Positions 22,845 to 32,049 of a stretch of DNA of 64,000 nt are shown here, in pieces. Where the stretch lies: NCBI GenBank assembly GCA_000827495.1, contig KN817520.1, positions 725,700 through 789,699 of the forward strand, read 5' to 3'. A program made the position numbers and the translations under genes. Numbering within the stretch: position 1 is the stretch's first letter; the number at the start of each line of letters is the position of its first letter. Origin of the DNA: Hypholoma sublateritium FD-334 SS-4. Taxonomy: Eukaryota > Basidiomycota > Agaricomycetes > Agaricales > Strophariaceae. Below the pieces are notes generated by a model. It was not told the origin of the DNA and ran no database searches. It saw nothing but the letters and a program-made list of their open reading frames with translations.

Positions 22845-23956
22845 ATGGGCGGTGCTGGTGCGTGCGGTTGCTGCGTGCCCGAGGCCTTGCTGACGGAAGT
22901 TCTGCCTCTTATACCCCCCTCTCCTGCCCTGCACTGCATGTGCATGCGAATGCGAAACGACGTGCGACGTGCGCTGTGTGGCAATGCGGATGCTCTCTTC
23001 GCTGTGCTTGTCTGCTGTGCGCGCTCGGGCGTGCAACACTGACGACGACAATGGTGTGACGCTGTACCCCGCCCGCGTGTCGATTGGCGACCCTGGTGCT
23101 CTGCTGTTGGCCGCGCTGCAACGCCACTGCCGCTGCTAATGCTAATGCCAACCCGAACATAAACGACAACGACGACGACGACCGCGCGCTTAGGCTGGCT
23201 CTTCCTCTTTGCGGTCCTCATGGCCGCGGGACTGCTCTTCTGCATGGTTTTCTTCGTGCGTCTTTCTCTCCTTTCCTCGGCGCTTTCTCCCACCGCGCCT
23301 GCTACCGCCCTGCGAGTGCTGGTAGAAGGGGAATGCGCTAGGTGCGGAGCACCGAGCACCGAGCTGGGACTGACGCGCGCCGCGGCAGATCATCATGTTC
23401 TCCGACCTCGAATGCGACTACATCAACCCCATCGACCTGTGCAACAAGCTGAACCAGGTGCGTACTGTGCCTTCCCCGCTGCGATGGTTGTACTTGTTCT
23501 GACTATTCCCCATCCAATTTTGCTTCTGTCCCCTGCCACTGCTCGCAAATTTCTCCGCTCCGATAGTTCGTGTTGCCGGAGCACGCCGCGCACGCATTCC
23601 TTACGCTGCTATTTCTGCTGGGCGGGCAGTGGATCGCGCTCGCGCTCAACCTGCCGCTCGTCGCGTTCAACGCGAATAAGTGCGTCTCATTCCTTTTGTC
23701 TCGTTTCGCTGCTGCCCGCCCATGCTGACCACCCTGCTTCCAGAATACGGAATAAGGCGCATATGTACGACGCGACGGAGATTTTCCGCTCGCTTGGGGG
23801 GCACAAGCAGGAGACGTTTATCAAGCTTGGGTTCTACCTGCTGTCATTCTTCTACTATCTCTACCGGTGCGTCCCTATGGCCGACACACTCCGCGCTGGG
23901 GTGCTAACCATGTTGTATGTAGGATGATCGTCGCGCTCATAGCAGAGAGCGAGTAA
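22845..23956 (+). CDS. Erv14/cornichon ER export cargo receptor, copy 2
   Basis: A paralogue of the preceding gene in direct tandem. Exons 23194-23255, 23389-23457, 23567-23679, 23744-23866 and 23923-23956 match copy 1 exon for exon in phase, and nearly in length (62, 69, 113, 123, 34 nt). Signatures: WLFLFAVLMAAGLLFCMVFF, DLECDYINPIDLCNKLNQ and AHMYDATEIFRSLGGHKQE (Ser replaces Thr in the COPII motif). I place exon 1 at 22845-22851 (ATGGGCG|GTGCTG), parallel to copy 1, which makes intron 1 about 342 nt. An unseen alternative first exon closer to exon 2 is possible. The product would be 135 residues. Confidence 0.88.
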
Positions 23957-24678
23957 AATTAACGCCAGACGGCGCAAGGCCGGCGTTGGCGGGGGATTTG
24001 GGGCGGATGTGGAAGGCAGGAGGGCCCCGCTGGACATATCTACTCTGCTTTATTCAACTAATGTGTGCTCGCGGGGCTGGACGTGGACTGTGATATAATG
24101 CTATAGACTTTGCATGACCAACTCAACACGTCTGATGTGTCAGGAAGTTTTTTCACGCCTCGGGCGTAACTCGGATGTTTCAAACCGAACCGAAAAACAC
24201 TACGCGTCGGCTTCAGAAACTTCGATGCCCCGACAGCATGCTCAGACTGGGGTGATAACAGGTAGGGTGCACGCGGTATATTGACACAGAATACCATAAA
24301 AAAGTAGATACATGAGGTCGTAGAAGAATGTTCGAGCCGCCGACCCATCCGCGCTCGGAGAACGGAAAGCGCGAATAGTGGGTGCTGAGACGCCCGGGTT
24401 GATCAGGGCACGACTTGACACTCGAACGGCCGCGTAGACTTGCGCCGAAGCGAAGGACGGCCATGAGCAACATGGGGAAGAGATAGTCGTGCCGCCGCAC
24501 GAGGGACAGCGGACACGGGGCGCAAGCTTATATATGGGGTCGCCGTGGGAACGTTAGGGCCGGTCGGACACATGACCAGCAGACGCGCCTGGGCGGCCTA
24601 ATCTAGGCGCAGGCATATGGACGCGCCAGCGCAGCTGTAGTAGATAAACCCAACGCTCTGCATATTCCCCCGGCAAAC
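23957..24678. other. Intergenic stretch
   Basis: 722 bp between copy 2 of the cornichon pair and the kinase gene. A TATATATGGGG sequence near 24530-24540 is a possible TATA element about 140 bp upstream of the next ATG. No gene recognised. Confidence 0.45.
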
Positions 24679-25740
24679 ATGTCCCTCTTCCTCGCCGTCG
24701 ACTGCGGTGGTTCCAAGACCGCCGTCGCCATCGCCGACGCATCCGGCACCATCGTCGCCCGCGCCACTGGCGGGCCCTCCAATATCACCTACCTCACCCC
24801 CGCCGAGTTCATCGCCAACGTCTCCGCCGCCATCGCCGCTGCCCTCGCCGACGCGCGTCCCGGCGCCGCACCCACACTGCTCGCTGCCCCGCCGCCCTTC
24901 GCCGCCGCGTGGTTCGGTATCTCCGGCGCGGACTCCCCCGCCGCGATTGCGCGCGTCGCGCCCGCGCTCTCGACGCTCCTCGGCCTCCCGCTCGGCCCGC
25001 GCCTCGCGCTCGCGAACGACACCTCCCTCCTCGCCTCGCCGCTCCGCACGCACCCTACCGCAACGCACGCCGTCGCCGCCGTCGCGGGCACGGGCTCGAT
25101 TACCGTCGCGTTCGCGCGCGGCGCGGACGGCGCGCCGGCGGAGTGCTCCCGCGCGGGCGGGTGGGGGTGGCTCCTCGGCGACGAGGGCAGCGGCTTCGCC
25201 GTCGGGCGCGCGGCGCTCTTGGCGGTCCTGCGCGAGAGCGACGCGGCGGGGCCAGGGCCGCGGGAGGCGCCCGCGCCCGGGTCGCTCGTGGCGGGCGTAC
25301 TGGGGTACTTTAATGTGGGCAGCGCGCTCGAGGTGCTTCCCGCGCTGTATGCGCCGGACCCGGCGCCGGGCGTGCACGCGGAGGGGTCTGCAGGGCGCGC
25401 ACGCGAGAAGCGCATCTCGGTGCTCGCTCCGCTCGTATTCGCTGCGGCGTTCGACGCGCGCGATCCTCTCGCGCTGCGCGTCGTGGAGGAGACCGCGGGC
25501 AAGCTCGCGGAGCAGCTTGTGAGCCTTCTGCTGTGTGGCGATGGGCGCACGCCGATCGATGCGTCGCAAACCGTGTTGTGCTTCGGCGGCTCGCTTGCCG
25601 GCGTCGACGCGTACCGCGCGCTGATCGTCGCGGACCTCGCGCGGCGTGGGCATGTCTTCCTGGATGTCGTATTCGTCGGTGATCCAGCAGCGACCGGGGC
25701 CAGTGGGTTGGCGTCCGCGTTCGGTGGGACGGAGCAGTAA
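24679..25740 (+). CDS. N-acetylglucosamine kinase (BadF/BadG-type ATPase fold)
   Basis: Phosphorylates N-acetylglucosamine released from chitin to the 6-phosphate. A single exon of 353 residues, the usual length for eukaryotic NAGK. The N-terminal FLAVDCGGSKTAVAIAD is the phosphate-1 motif of the ASKHA fold, followed by GGPSNITY. The middle part has VAGTGSITVAFARG (phosphate 2) and RAGGWGWLLGDEGSGFAVGR. The C-terminal VLCFGGSLAGVDAYR is the adenosine motif. The gene is intronless and strongly GC-rich, which produces spurious long open frames on the opposite strand (24598-25760). It converges with the FIT2 gene, 119 bp between stop codons. Confidence 0.88.
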   Translation: MSLFLAVDCGGSKTAVAIADASGTIVARATGGPSNITYLTPAEFIANVSAAIAAALADARPGAAPTLLAAPPPFAAAWFGISGADSPAAIARVAPALSTLLGLPLGPRLALANDTSLLASPLRTHPTATHAVAAVAGTGSITVAFARGADGAPAECSRAGGWGWLLGDEGSGFAVGRAALLAVLRESDAAGPGPREAPAPGSLVAGVLGYFNVGSALEVLPALYAPDPAPGVHAEGSAGRAREKRISVLAPLVFAAAFDARDPLALRVVEETAGKLAEQLVSLLLCGDGRTPIDASQTVLCFGGSLAGVDAYRALIVADLARRGHVFLDVVFVGDPAATGASGLASAFGGTEQ

Positions 25741-25859
25741 GCTGTCGGGTATGGACTCATGGACAGTTAATTAGTGCATCAGCGTCATTATTCGTCGCGG
25801 TAAACACATTAGCCCGTATGTGTATATAATATAAATCGTCAAGTAAAATGTTCTCTTCC

Positions 25860-26736
25860 TCATGATTCCGGCACCGCGCGGCGGTGAGTCTGCACTTCGC
25901 TCCCGAACACCGCCTGCGTAAGCAGGAACGCACCCACACCGAGCACTGCGGCCAGTCAGCGTAGCCTCCACAGGCACAGGAAAGTACGCACCGTATCCCG
26001 TGAACTTTTCGAACGGCGCATGGAAATACACCCCCGTCGTTCCAAGCGCGAAGAGCCACACCACGAGTAGCACAACGTGTGTCGCGAGCGCCCACCCGTG
26101 CACAGTGCCCCAGCGCCTATGGCCCTCACGGAACGCGGGGCGGAGTTGGTCCGCGAGGAAAAGGGCGGCCTGCGTGAGGAGGTACACGTGCCCCGACACG
26201 TCGTGCCCGCGGCGCAGGCGCGGCACGCCGCTCCAGTCCGTGAGCCCAAGGGCACTGACGTCACCCGCGAACAGCGCGGGGTGCGTCGCGGGCGTGAGCA
26301 CCGTGCGCGTATGGCAGTGCGCCGCGGGGACGGTCAGCGCGCCACCCCCCGGGAGCGCAAGCGAGCACTCGCCGCCGGAGAGTACGACGACGCGCTCGAG
26401 CAGCGCGGGGCCGAAGAACCAGCGCGTGAAGAGGACCCAGAGGAGCGTGAGGAACGCATACTTGCGCAGGCGGTCGGCGGTGCGCGCGGGTGGCGGCGCG
26501 GTGGCGTACGAGAGCGCGAAGACGGCGGTGGTCCACCCCCACGCGCGCTTGATGAAGTAGACGTTGAGGGGGTTGCGCTTGCTCGCGAAGTAGTGCGCAG
26601 CGTGCAGCTTGTGCGGGAGGTGTGCAACGAGCGGGTCGGAGGTGTCGAGGTAGGTGTCGTACACGACCGAGTAGACGGTGCCGCCGAGGAGGATGGCGGT
26701 GATGGCGGCGAATGTGTAGTGCCGGATGTCGACCAT
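25860..26736 (-). CDS. FIT2/Scs3-type ER acyl-CoA diphosphatase, 276 aa
   Basis: ER membrane enzyme family needed for lipid droplet budding and phospholipid balance. Exons 25992-26736 and 25860-25945, with a 46-nt intron (25946-25991). Several membrane helices are visible: YTFAAITAILLGGTVYSVVY, FLTLLWVLFTRWFF, HVYLLTQAALFLAD, ALATHVVLLVVWLFALG and VLGVGAFLLTQAVFG. The family catalytic histidine regions are present: HDVSGHVYLLT and GVYFHAPFEKFTGY. Reading through the intron gives a false 324-aa frame ending near 25771. The spliced end QTHRRAVPES is more fungal-like. It shares a 345-bp divergent promoter with an unknown secretory-pathway gene. Confidence 0.85.
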
Positions 26737-27081
26737 CGTGGTCAAGAGGAAGGAGCACGCTGCCTACTTTCTGACGTCTTATCTCCGGCACGTGATATCC
26801 GACTATAGCTCAAAATTCATACAGCTTGCATACAGTATAACTCACTCAACTAATGTATGCGCTGTATTTTTTGAACAAAACGACTCTCTGAACGCACAAT
26901 TAATCACTACTTACAAGAATTTTACTTCCGCTAAGTTGTCACTAGTGCTCGCGCCAGGCGAGTGGCGTGACGAGCAAGTGACGAGTGCTGTCAAATTAAG
27001 CGCCCGTAGTAGTACGTACGTGGTTGATAAGAAGCACACTTTCCATCTTCGCCAGAATCCAACCCTCCCAGCCCAGCCAAA
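26737..27081. promoter_or_regulatory. Divergent promoter between FIT2 and an unknown gene
   Basis: 345 bp between two start codons on opposite strands. AT-rich compared with both genes. TACAGTATAAC near 26829-26839 is a possible TATA-like element. No gene inside. Confidence 0.45.
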
Positions 27082-27947
27082 ATGCAGCTCCTCCGCCTCG
27101 GCGCACGCATCCTTCCATTTCTCTCGATTTTGCACAGCGCAAGCGCAAACCCGTTCAACTTCGACGCCTGTGAGCGCCCACGCCCCTAACTCCCTGATTC
27201 GCTCATAGCAGGCTGCGCAGTCGTCAAGGACATCGAGGGCTTCGGCCGCAACGCGAAGACCCTCGCGGACAACGTGCTCGCGGCCGCTGGTGGCGAGGCG
27301 GTGGTGCTCGTCGCAGGGCTCAAGAACGCGGCCGAGGAGCTGCATACAGCTACGGCGACGTGGTACGCGGAGCAGGAGCGCCTCGTCGCAAACATGGCGC
27401 CCGGCACGACGAAAGAAGATATCTCTGCACAATATGCTATTGCGCTAGGAGATGCGCGCGCGGAGCTGCAGAAGACGTTCGCTGCGAGGCCGCCGCTTGC
27501 GGAGGAACCAGCATCTGGTGCCGATTCAGCGACGGACGGGAAGACGAAGGTCGAAGCATGGAAAACCAGGCTATATGAGGATGTTTCTATGATTCTAGAC
27601 AGCATCGAAGATGCGGTCGTCGAAGTCTGGCGGATATGGAATGCACCGGAGGCTCAGACGCGGGCCAGCTTTGGGACTGTAAAGCCATTTTTGAAGACCG
27701 TCCTGGTTCTGGCTGGTGCGTATTATCTGCGCGTTATCTCCTCCTCTGGTATGCACAAAACTACATAGCTAACCACTACCTTTCAGGTAAATTCGCTCAC
27801 GAACACCCACGCTTCTTCAAAAGAGTGATCCTGCCGCTCTTGATGACCATGTTGATACCTTTCGTACCGAAGGATCTCGCATTTATCTTATTCGACATAT
27901 TTGTGTTTGTGTTTGGGGTTGAATCTCCTTTCACTGCTAAGCTATAG
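27082..27947 (+). CDS. Unknown protein with signal peptide and hydrophobic C-terminus, about 250 aa
   Basis: Exons 27082-27169, 27206-27715 (or from 27212) and 27787-27947. The N-terminus MQLLRLGARILPFLSILHSA is a good secretory signal peptide. The middle is helical and amphipathic (DIEGFGRNAKTLADNVLAAA, GLKNAAEELHTATATWYAEQ), possibly a coiled coil. The C-terminal third is hydrophobic (VKPFLKTVLVLAGKF; RVILPLLMTMLIPFVPKD; AFILFDIFVFVFG), suggesting two membrane hairpins. I do not recognise the family. The divergent promoter shared with the FIT2 gene hints at a role in the ER or lipid handling, but that is only inference from position. Confidence 0.75.
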
Positions 27948-28298
27948 AGGCACTTAGACTACTAGTCCCCCATTGTTCACAAGTATAGATAATATTGAGG
28001 TCACGGTCAAGCTCAAGTGAAGATTGTGAAGCGACGATATTCACAGTAGTAATGGCAAGTTGTTTATCTGCAGCGCAATCGGATATAAGTATGTGGCACA
28101 TATTAGGCACCAGCTTTCCTCAAGACAACGCCTCTTCTGAAAGTAGCATGCTCTCAGCCAATTTTTGAATTCGACAACCTCTGACAGACGCGAAGATAGT
28201 CCGAATATCCACCAGATGAACAACTCTAGAGCTATGAAGCTAGCGACGAATAAACTATGTACATTAAAATTACACCACAAATCCGCAAGTAATCCCAT
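27948..28298. other. Convergent intergenic stretch
   Basis: 351 bp between two stop codons. AT-rich, no gene seen. Confidence 0.5.
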
Positions 28299-29959
28299 CT
28301 ACTCCCAATCGCTATCGCCATCTTCCTCCACCGCTCCCGGCGCGGCCGGTGCCGGTGGCTTCTCCTCACCCACAACGCTGGCATTTGAGACCAGATCAAA
28401 GCTGTCCTCGCTGCTGACGCGAGGGGTGCCAGCACCAGGTGTGCCCGTGCTCTTCGATGCTGGGATACTCAGCGACTGCTCTGGCGCCTTGGAGCCGTCG
28501 GCGGATGCTGCAGCTGTCGGGGACTTCGCTTGATTGGTTGGAGAAACGTCTTCGTCCTCGTCTTCCCAGCTGAAGTCCTCGTCGTTATCTGCGGTGCCTG
28601 TCGTCGGAAAAATCGTCAGTAGCTGCAACATGTAAATAGCGCCACAACTTACTTTGGATCAGCGCCTTGCGCTTTTCCTCTTCCGCACGGATCTGGTGTG
28701 TCCGGAAGAAGAATCGTAGCCAGAATACGGATGAAGTCATCTCTGCGGGCACTAAGTGCAGTGTTAGCATACAATTCGCAATTCTGCACCGTAATTAGCG
28801 CACCGAGAGTCTGTTCAAGCTGCTTCAGCGCTGACCCATCGGTGGGGTCCTCCAGCAACGCCTCGATCCGCGCCCGCCACTCTGCGCCATCGACGCCGCC
28901 CTCGAGCGTGTCCACCTCCGCCGCCTGCCACGCCTCGAACCGCTCACGCACGCCCTCCTCCGCCGCCGGGTCGTGCCGCACAATCTCGGGGTCGCGCTGC
29001 AGGCGCTGCAGCAGCGCCTCCGCACGCGTGGCGACCGCGCTCTGCGTCTCCAGCGGCCCCCGCGCCGAGCTCTCGCTCGCGCGGCGCAGTGCACTGCCCC
29101 CTGCCTCGCCAGCGCCCTCCGCGGGCAGCATCCACATGTCCGCACCGTCCCATACGAGACCCTGTGCGGAGCTCACACCCGCGCCCGCGGGCGCGTCCGG
29201 TGGCAGAACCTTCACTGCCTCGCTGAGCACATCGCCTGCCTCACGGAGAACAGTCTCCGCCTCGCGCACGGCCTCGCGCAGGAGCGCCTCGCTGCGCTGC
29301 GCTACGCCGCCAGCGGTCGCGCGCGCCTCCTCCTGCACGCGCTGAAGCTCCGCGAGCACGTTCGTGCGCAGCCCGGGAAGGTCGATCTGCCGCAGCGACG
29401 CGGTTGTCGTCGTGAGGTTGTTCTGAACACTCGCGACGAGCTGCGGCGGGAGCGCGGACTGCAGCCGCCCGAAGAGCGTCCCACTGGACGAGGCGGCGAG
29501 GTGCGGCTCGTCGCCCGCTTCGCGGGGAGCCGCAGCGGCGGCGGCGGCGTCCGTGGTGTCTGCGGATTCTGCGGTGCTTGGGCCTGCGACAGGAGTGCCA
29601 CTGACATCGGCGTTGCTGTTGCCGTCCGTCGCCTTCTCCGTGCTGGGTGCAGTCTGCGCCTCTTCTGCTCCTGTAAACTTCGTAAGTTCCTTCTGCGCCT
29701 GTACGACGACCTCGCTGAAGTCCTTGCGCGCCGCCTCAAGCGCTGTTTGGCTCTACGCGCCGCAAAGAAGAGGGATGAGTGGACCATCTCCAGTAGCCTT
29801 GGGCGAGCGCACCTGTTTTCTGAATCCACCCCAAAAACGGCCGAGCTGCCCGATGACTTGTGTAACCTCCTCGTTCAAGGTTGGCTGTGCTGCGGGCGGG
29901 GCGTCGACGGGATTTGGCGTCTCTGGCCTGGTCAGATCATATGTGTCGAGATAGTTCAT
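28299..29959 (-). CDS. BSD-domain protein, Dos2-like, 497 aa
   Basis: Exons 29813-29959, 28804-29752, 28653-28751 and 28299-28597. The N-terminus MNYLDTYDLTRPETPNPVDA leads into a helical segment (VTQVIGQLGRFWGGFRKQ). A long region rich in Ala/Glu follows, with repeated amphipathic helices (TNVLAELQRVQEEARATA). The BSD domain is completed only after splicing: LVPAEMTSSVFWLRFFFRTH, with the conserved FW pair, then IRAEEEKRKALIQ. The tail is acidic (NDEDFSWEDEDEDV ... EEDGDSDWE). BSD domains occur in TFIIH subunits, synapse-associated proteins and yeast Dos2; length and layout fit the Dos2 type. The second intron (28752-28803) has a clear GCTAAC branch site. Confidence 0.83.
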
Positions 29960-30174
29960 GATGTCGTCGTAAACAAGTTAGGAGAGTGGCCCATGATCTG
30001 CTTTAGCCGGTCACGCGCACGCACGCTTTGGGATCGCTGAGGCTCGCTCACTCCAATCGCTACATCCAGGCCATTTACTCATGCGCTGCGCATGAAATAC
30101 ATAGGTTCTATATTGGTATACGTACAAAAGGACACATAGGGCAGGTCAATCGGATTACAAAATACATTGCTTTC

Positions 30175-31628
30175 TCAAGCGGTAGCAGCGACGGCGGCGC
30201 GCTTCACAGGGACCTCTAGTGGGACCTCCGCCGCAGCCTTAACGGTTCCAAATTCAGCCTTGTGGGCTTTGCACTCCGACACAAAATCCGTGAACATCTA
30301 ATTGAGACATTAGTCCCACTTCCATGACTTGGAGATGAAAGGCACTAACCTCGATGGTATCAAGAGGTCCGCCGGCACTCTCGGGATGGAATTGGACTCC
30401 CCAAACCTTTTTGCCAGACTCGCTAGTGGACTTGATACCCTCTACAGATGAGTCGTTACAGTTGATGAAGAATGGTTCCCATCCCTGTGGGAAGGGTTCT
30501 TGCAACTTCAAAGCATACTGATGGTTTTGACTAGGAAGATACCCAAAATATGTTAGCGTGCCATCCGCCTAAGTCACAAGTCGCATACCTCGTTACGTAG
30601 ACGCGTCCGGCCTTGATGGAGCCCGCGGATGCGAGGGCAAGCACAGGCTGGTTGTGGCCACGGTTTCCAAAGGTCATGCGGTAGGCGTCGAGCCCCGCAG
30701 CCATGCCAATGATCTGGTGTCCCATGCAAATGCCAAAAATGGGCTTGTCCCATTCCTCAAGTGTGGTGCGTAATTTGAGCGCGGCTTCCATGCAGTGGGC
30801 GGGGTCACCTGGTCCATTGGTCAAGAAAAGGCCGTCGTACTGGTCCCTGACGGCATTGAAGTCGTAGTTCCAGGGGAGGACAGTGACCTGCGCGTCGCGG
30901 CGGACAAGCGAGCGGAGAATGTTGGCCTTGGCACCAAAGTCGAGGACAGCGATCTTGATACTTCCAGTGGGGTTCAAGACGTAGGGCTCTTTGGTCGAGA
31001 TCTGGTCGACCAGGTTTTCCTTGGAAGGGTCCCAGTACTCTGAAGCATCTGGGGCAGGGAGGGCGGTGTCTTCACCGATCGCAATTCGGCCGAGGGTGGT
31101 ACCCTGGTCGCGAAGAAGGGTGGTGATGGCGCGAGTGTCGACGCCCGTGATACCGGGCACGTTATTACGTTTGCACCATTCAGACAGGGACTCGACAGCT
31201 TTGTAATGAGAAAATTTCTCGGCGACATCGCCAACGATGATAGCAGCAGCCTGAATTCCCTGCGACTCAAGGTAGACACCGACATCCTGCGAATCAAACG
31301 GCGCCTTGTTGCTGGGCACCCCGTAGTTGCCGATCAGGGGGCTGGTGAAAACCAGAATTTGACCCCGGTAGGAGGGATCGGTCATCGACTCGGTGTCTGT
31401 TGAGCGGCGTTAGAAGCAAGCCAGGAATTGGAGCGCAAAGAACATACATGAGGTGATGGAAGTCGAGAACACAGTCTCCCCAAAAATGCTCCTTGGAGCA
31501 CCGAAGGACTTGCCATAGAAGGATTGGCCAGACTTGAGGTGGAGTGTTGCAGCGACTGCAGAGGTCGGTGCATGGGTGGCGAGATTTCGCGAAAGAGTAG
31601 GGACGCGGACGATATAACGGGCGAGCAT
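30175..31628 (-). CDS. CPA1: Arginine-specific carbamoyl-phosphate synthase small subunit (glutaminase)
   Basis: Releases ammonia from glutamine for the CPA2 large subunit in arginine synthesis. Exons 31448-31628, 30589-31396, 30350-30530 and 30175-30297 give 430 residues. The N-terminus MLARYIVRVPTLSRNLATHA looks like a mitochondrial presequence. CPS small-subunit start: LHLKSGQSFYGKSFGAP and FSTSITSYTESMTDPSYRGQ. The class I glutaminase follows: IAVLDFGAKANILR, LTNGPGDPAHC, the nucleophile loop FGICMGHQIIG, and WGVQFHPESAGGPLDT with the His/Glu of the triad. Its 5' leader carries a spliced arginine attenuator peptide uORF ending 15 nt before this start codon, implying translational repression by arginine. 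Confidence 0.95.
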
Positions 31629-31643
31629 GGTTGGTTCTACGGC

Positions 31644-31761
31644 TTAGTTCAGGAGAGAAAATACGAGGTCACTGAGGTAGCTGTGAGGGAGAGCATGAGC
31701 GGGGTCCCTTGTGCAGCGAGCGCACGACTTACTCGTCCCTGGTGTTCTGGGTGAAGATCAT
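31644..31761 (-). promoter_or_regulatory. Spliced arginine attenuator peptide (AAP) upstream ORF of CPA1
   Basis: The uORF starts at ATG 31761-31759. Exon a (31733-31761) encodes MIFTQNTRD plus two bases. An intron of 52 nt (31681-31732, GTAAGT...CACAG) is removed. Exon b (31644-31680) then completes RDDYLSDLVFSLLN and stops. The total is 21 codons plus stop. The core DYLSD matches the core of the attenuator peptides known from Neurospora arg-2 and yeast CPA1, where arginine stalls the ribosome at the uORF stop and reduces initiation at the main start. The stop-to-start distance here is 15 nt. Without splicing the frame stops inside the donor (GAG TAA) and the core is lost. Confidence 0.88.
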
Positions 31762-31959
31762 GAACAAGGAGGGGTAGTCTCCTGGATAGTCGAAGGCAGA
31801 GAGAGGAGCTGTAGGAGCAGAATGAAGGATGCGAGAGAATTTTTGCAACGCCTTTTGATCAAGCCGCTGATGTAAGCATCCTGACTTAGGCCGAACCACC
31901 GAACTTGATAAGGAACCATTGCATTGTACTTACGTTTATGCTACAAGTGTGATCACAGC

Positions 31960-31968
31960 TATATATAC
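31960..31968 (-). promoter_or_regulatory. Possible TATA box of CPA1
   Basis: TATATATAG on the minus strand about 200 bp upstream of the attenuator uORF. A GTAAGT donor near 31930 just downstream suggests the long leader may contain a further intron. Inference from position and sequence only. Confidence 0.35.
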
Positions 31969-32049
31969 AAGTCATCCCAAGAAACATAGCGTGGAGGATA
32001 GCAATATGACGGTAGTTGACAATTCGAAAAAATATCTAGCAAAAAAAGA

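Noticed and set aside
24707..25522. Ser/Pro/Arg-rich 271-residue plus-strand frame
   Set aside because: Alternative frame of the NAG kinase gene, low-complexity and without motif.
24598..25760. Long open frames opposite to and overlapping the NAG kinase (including 323- and 351-residue minus-strand frames)
   Set aside because: Shadows caused by extreme GC content at codon positions; their composition is Arg/Ala/Pro-rich without domains, whereas the plus-strand frame has all kinase motifs.
31741..31920. An extended N-terminal reading of the CPA1 attenuator uORF (open frame upstream with DYPGDYPS) as the functional core
   Set aside because: It has no in-frame ATG without a weak extra intron, and the true DYLSD core appears downstream after splicing, at the expected distance from the main start.
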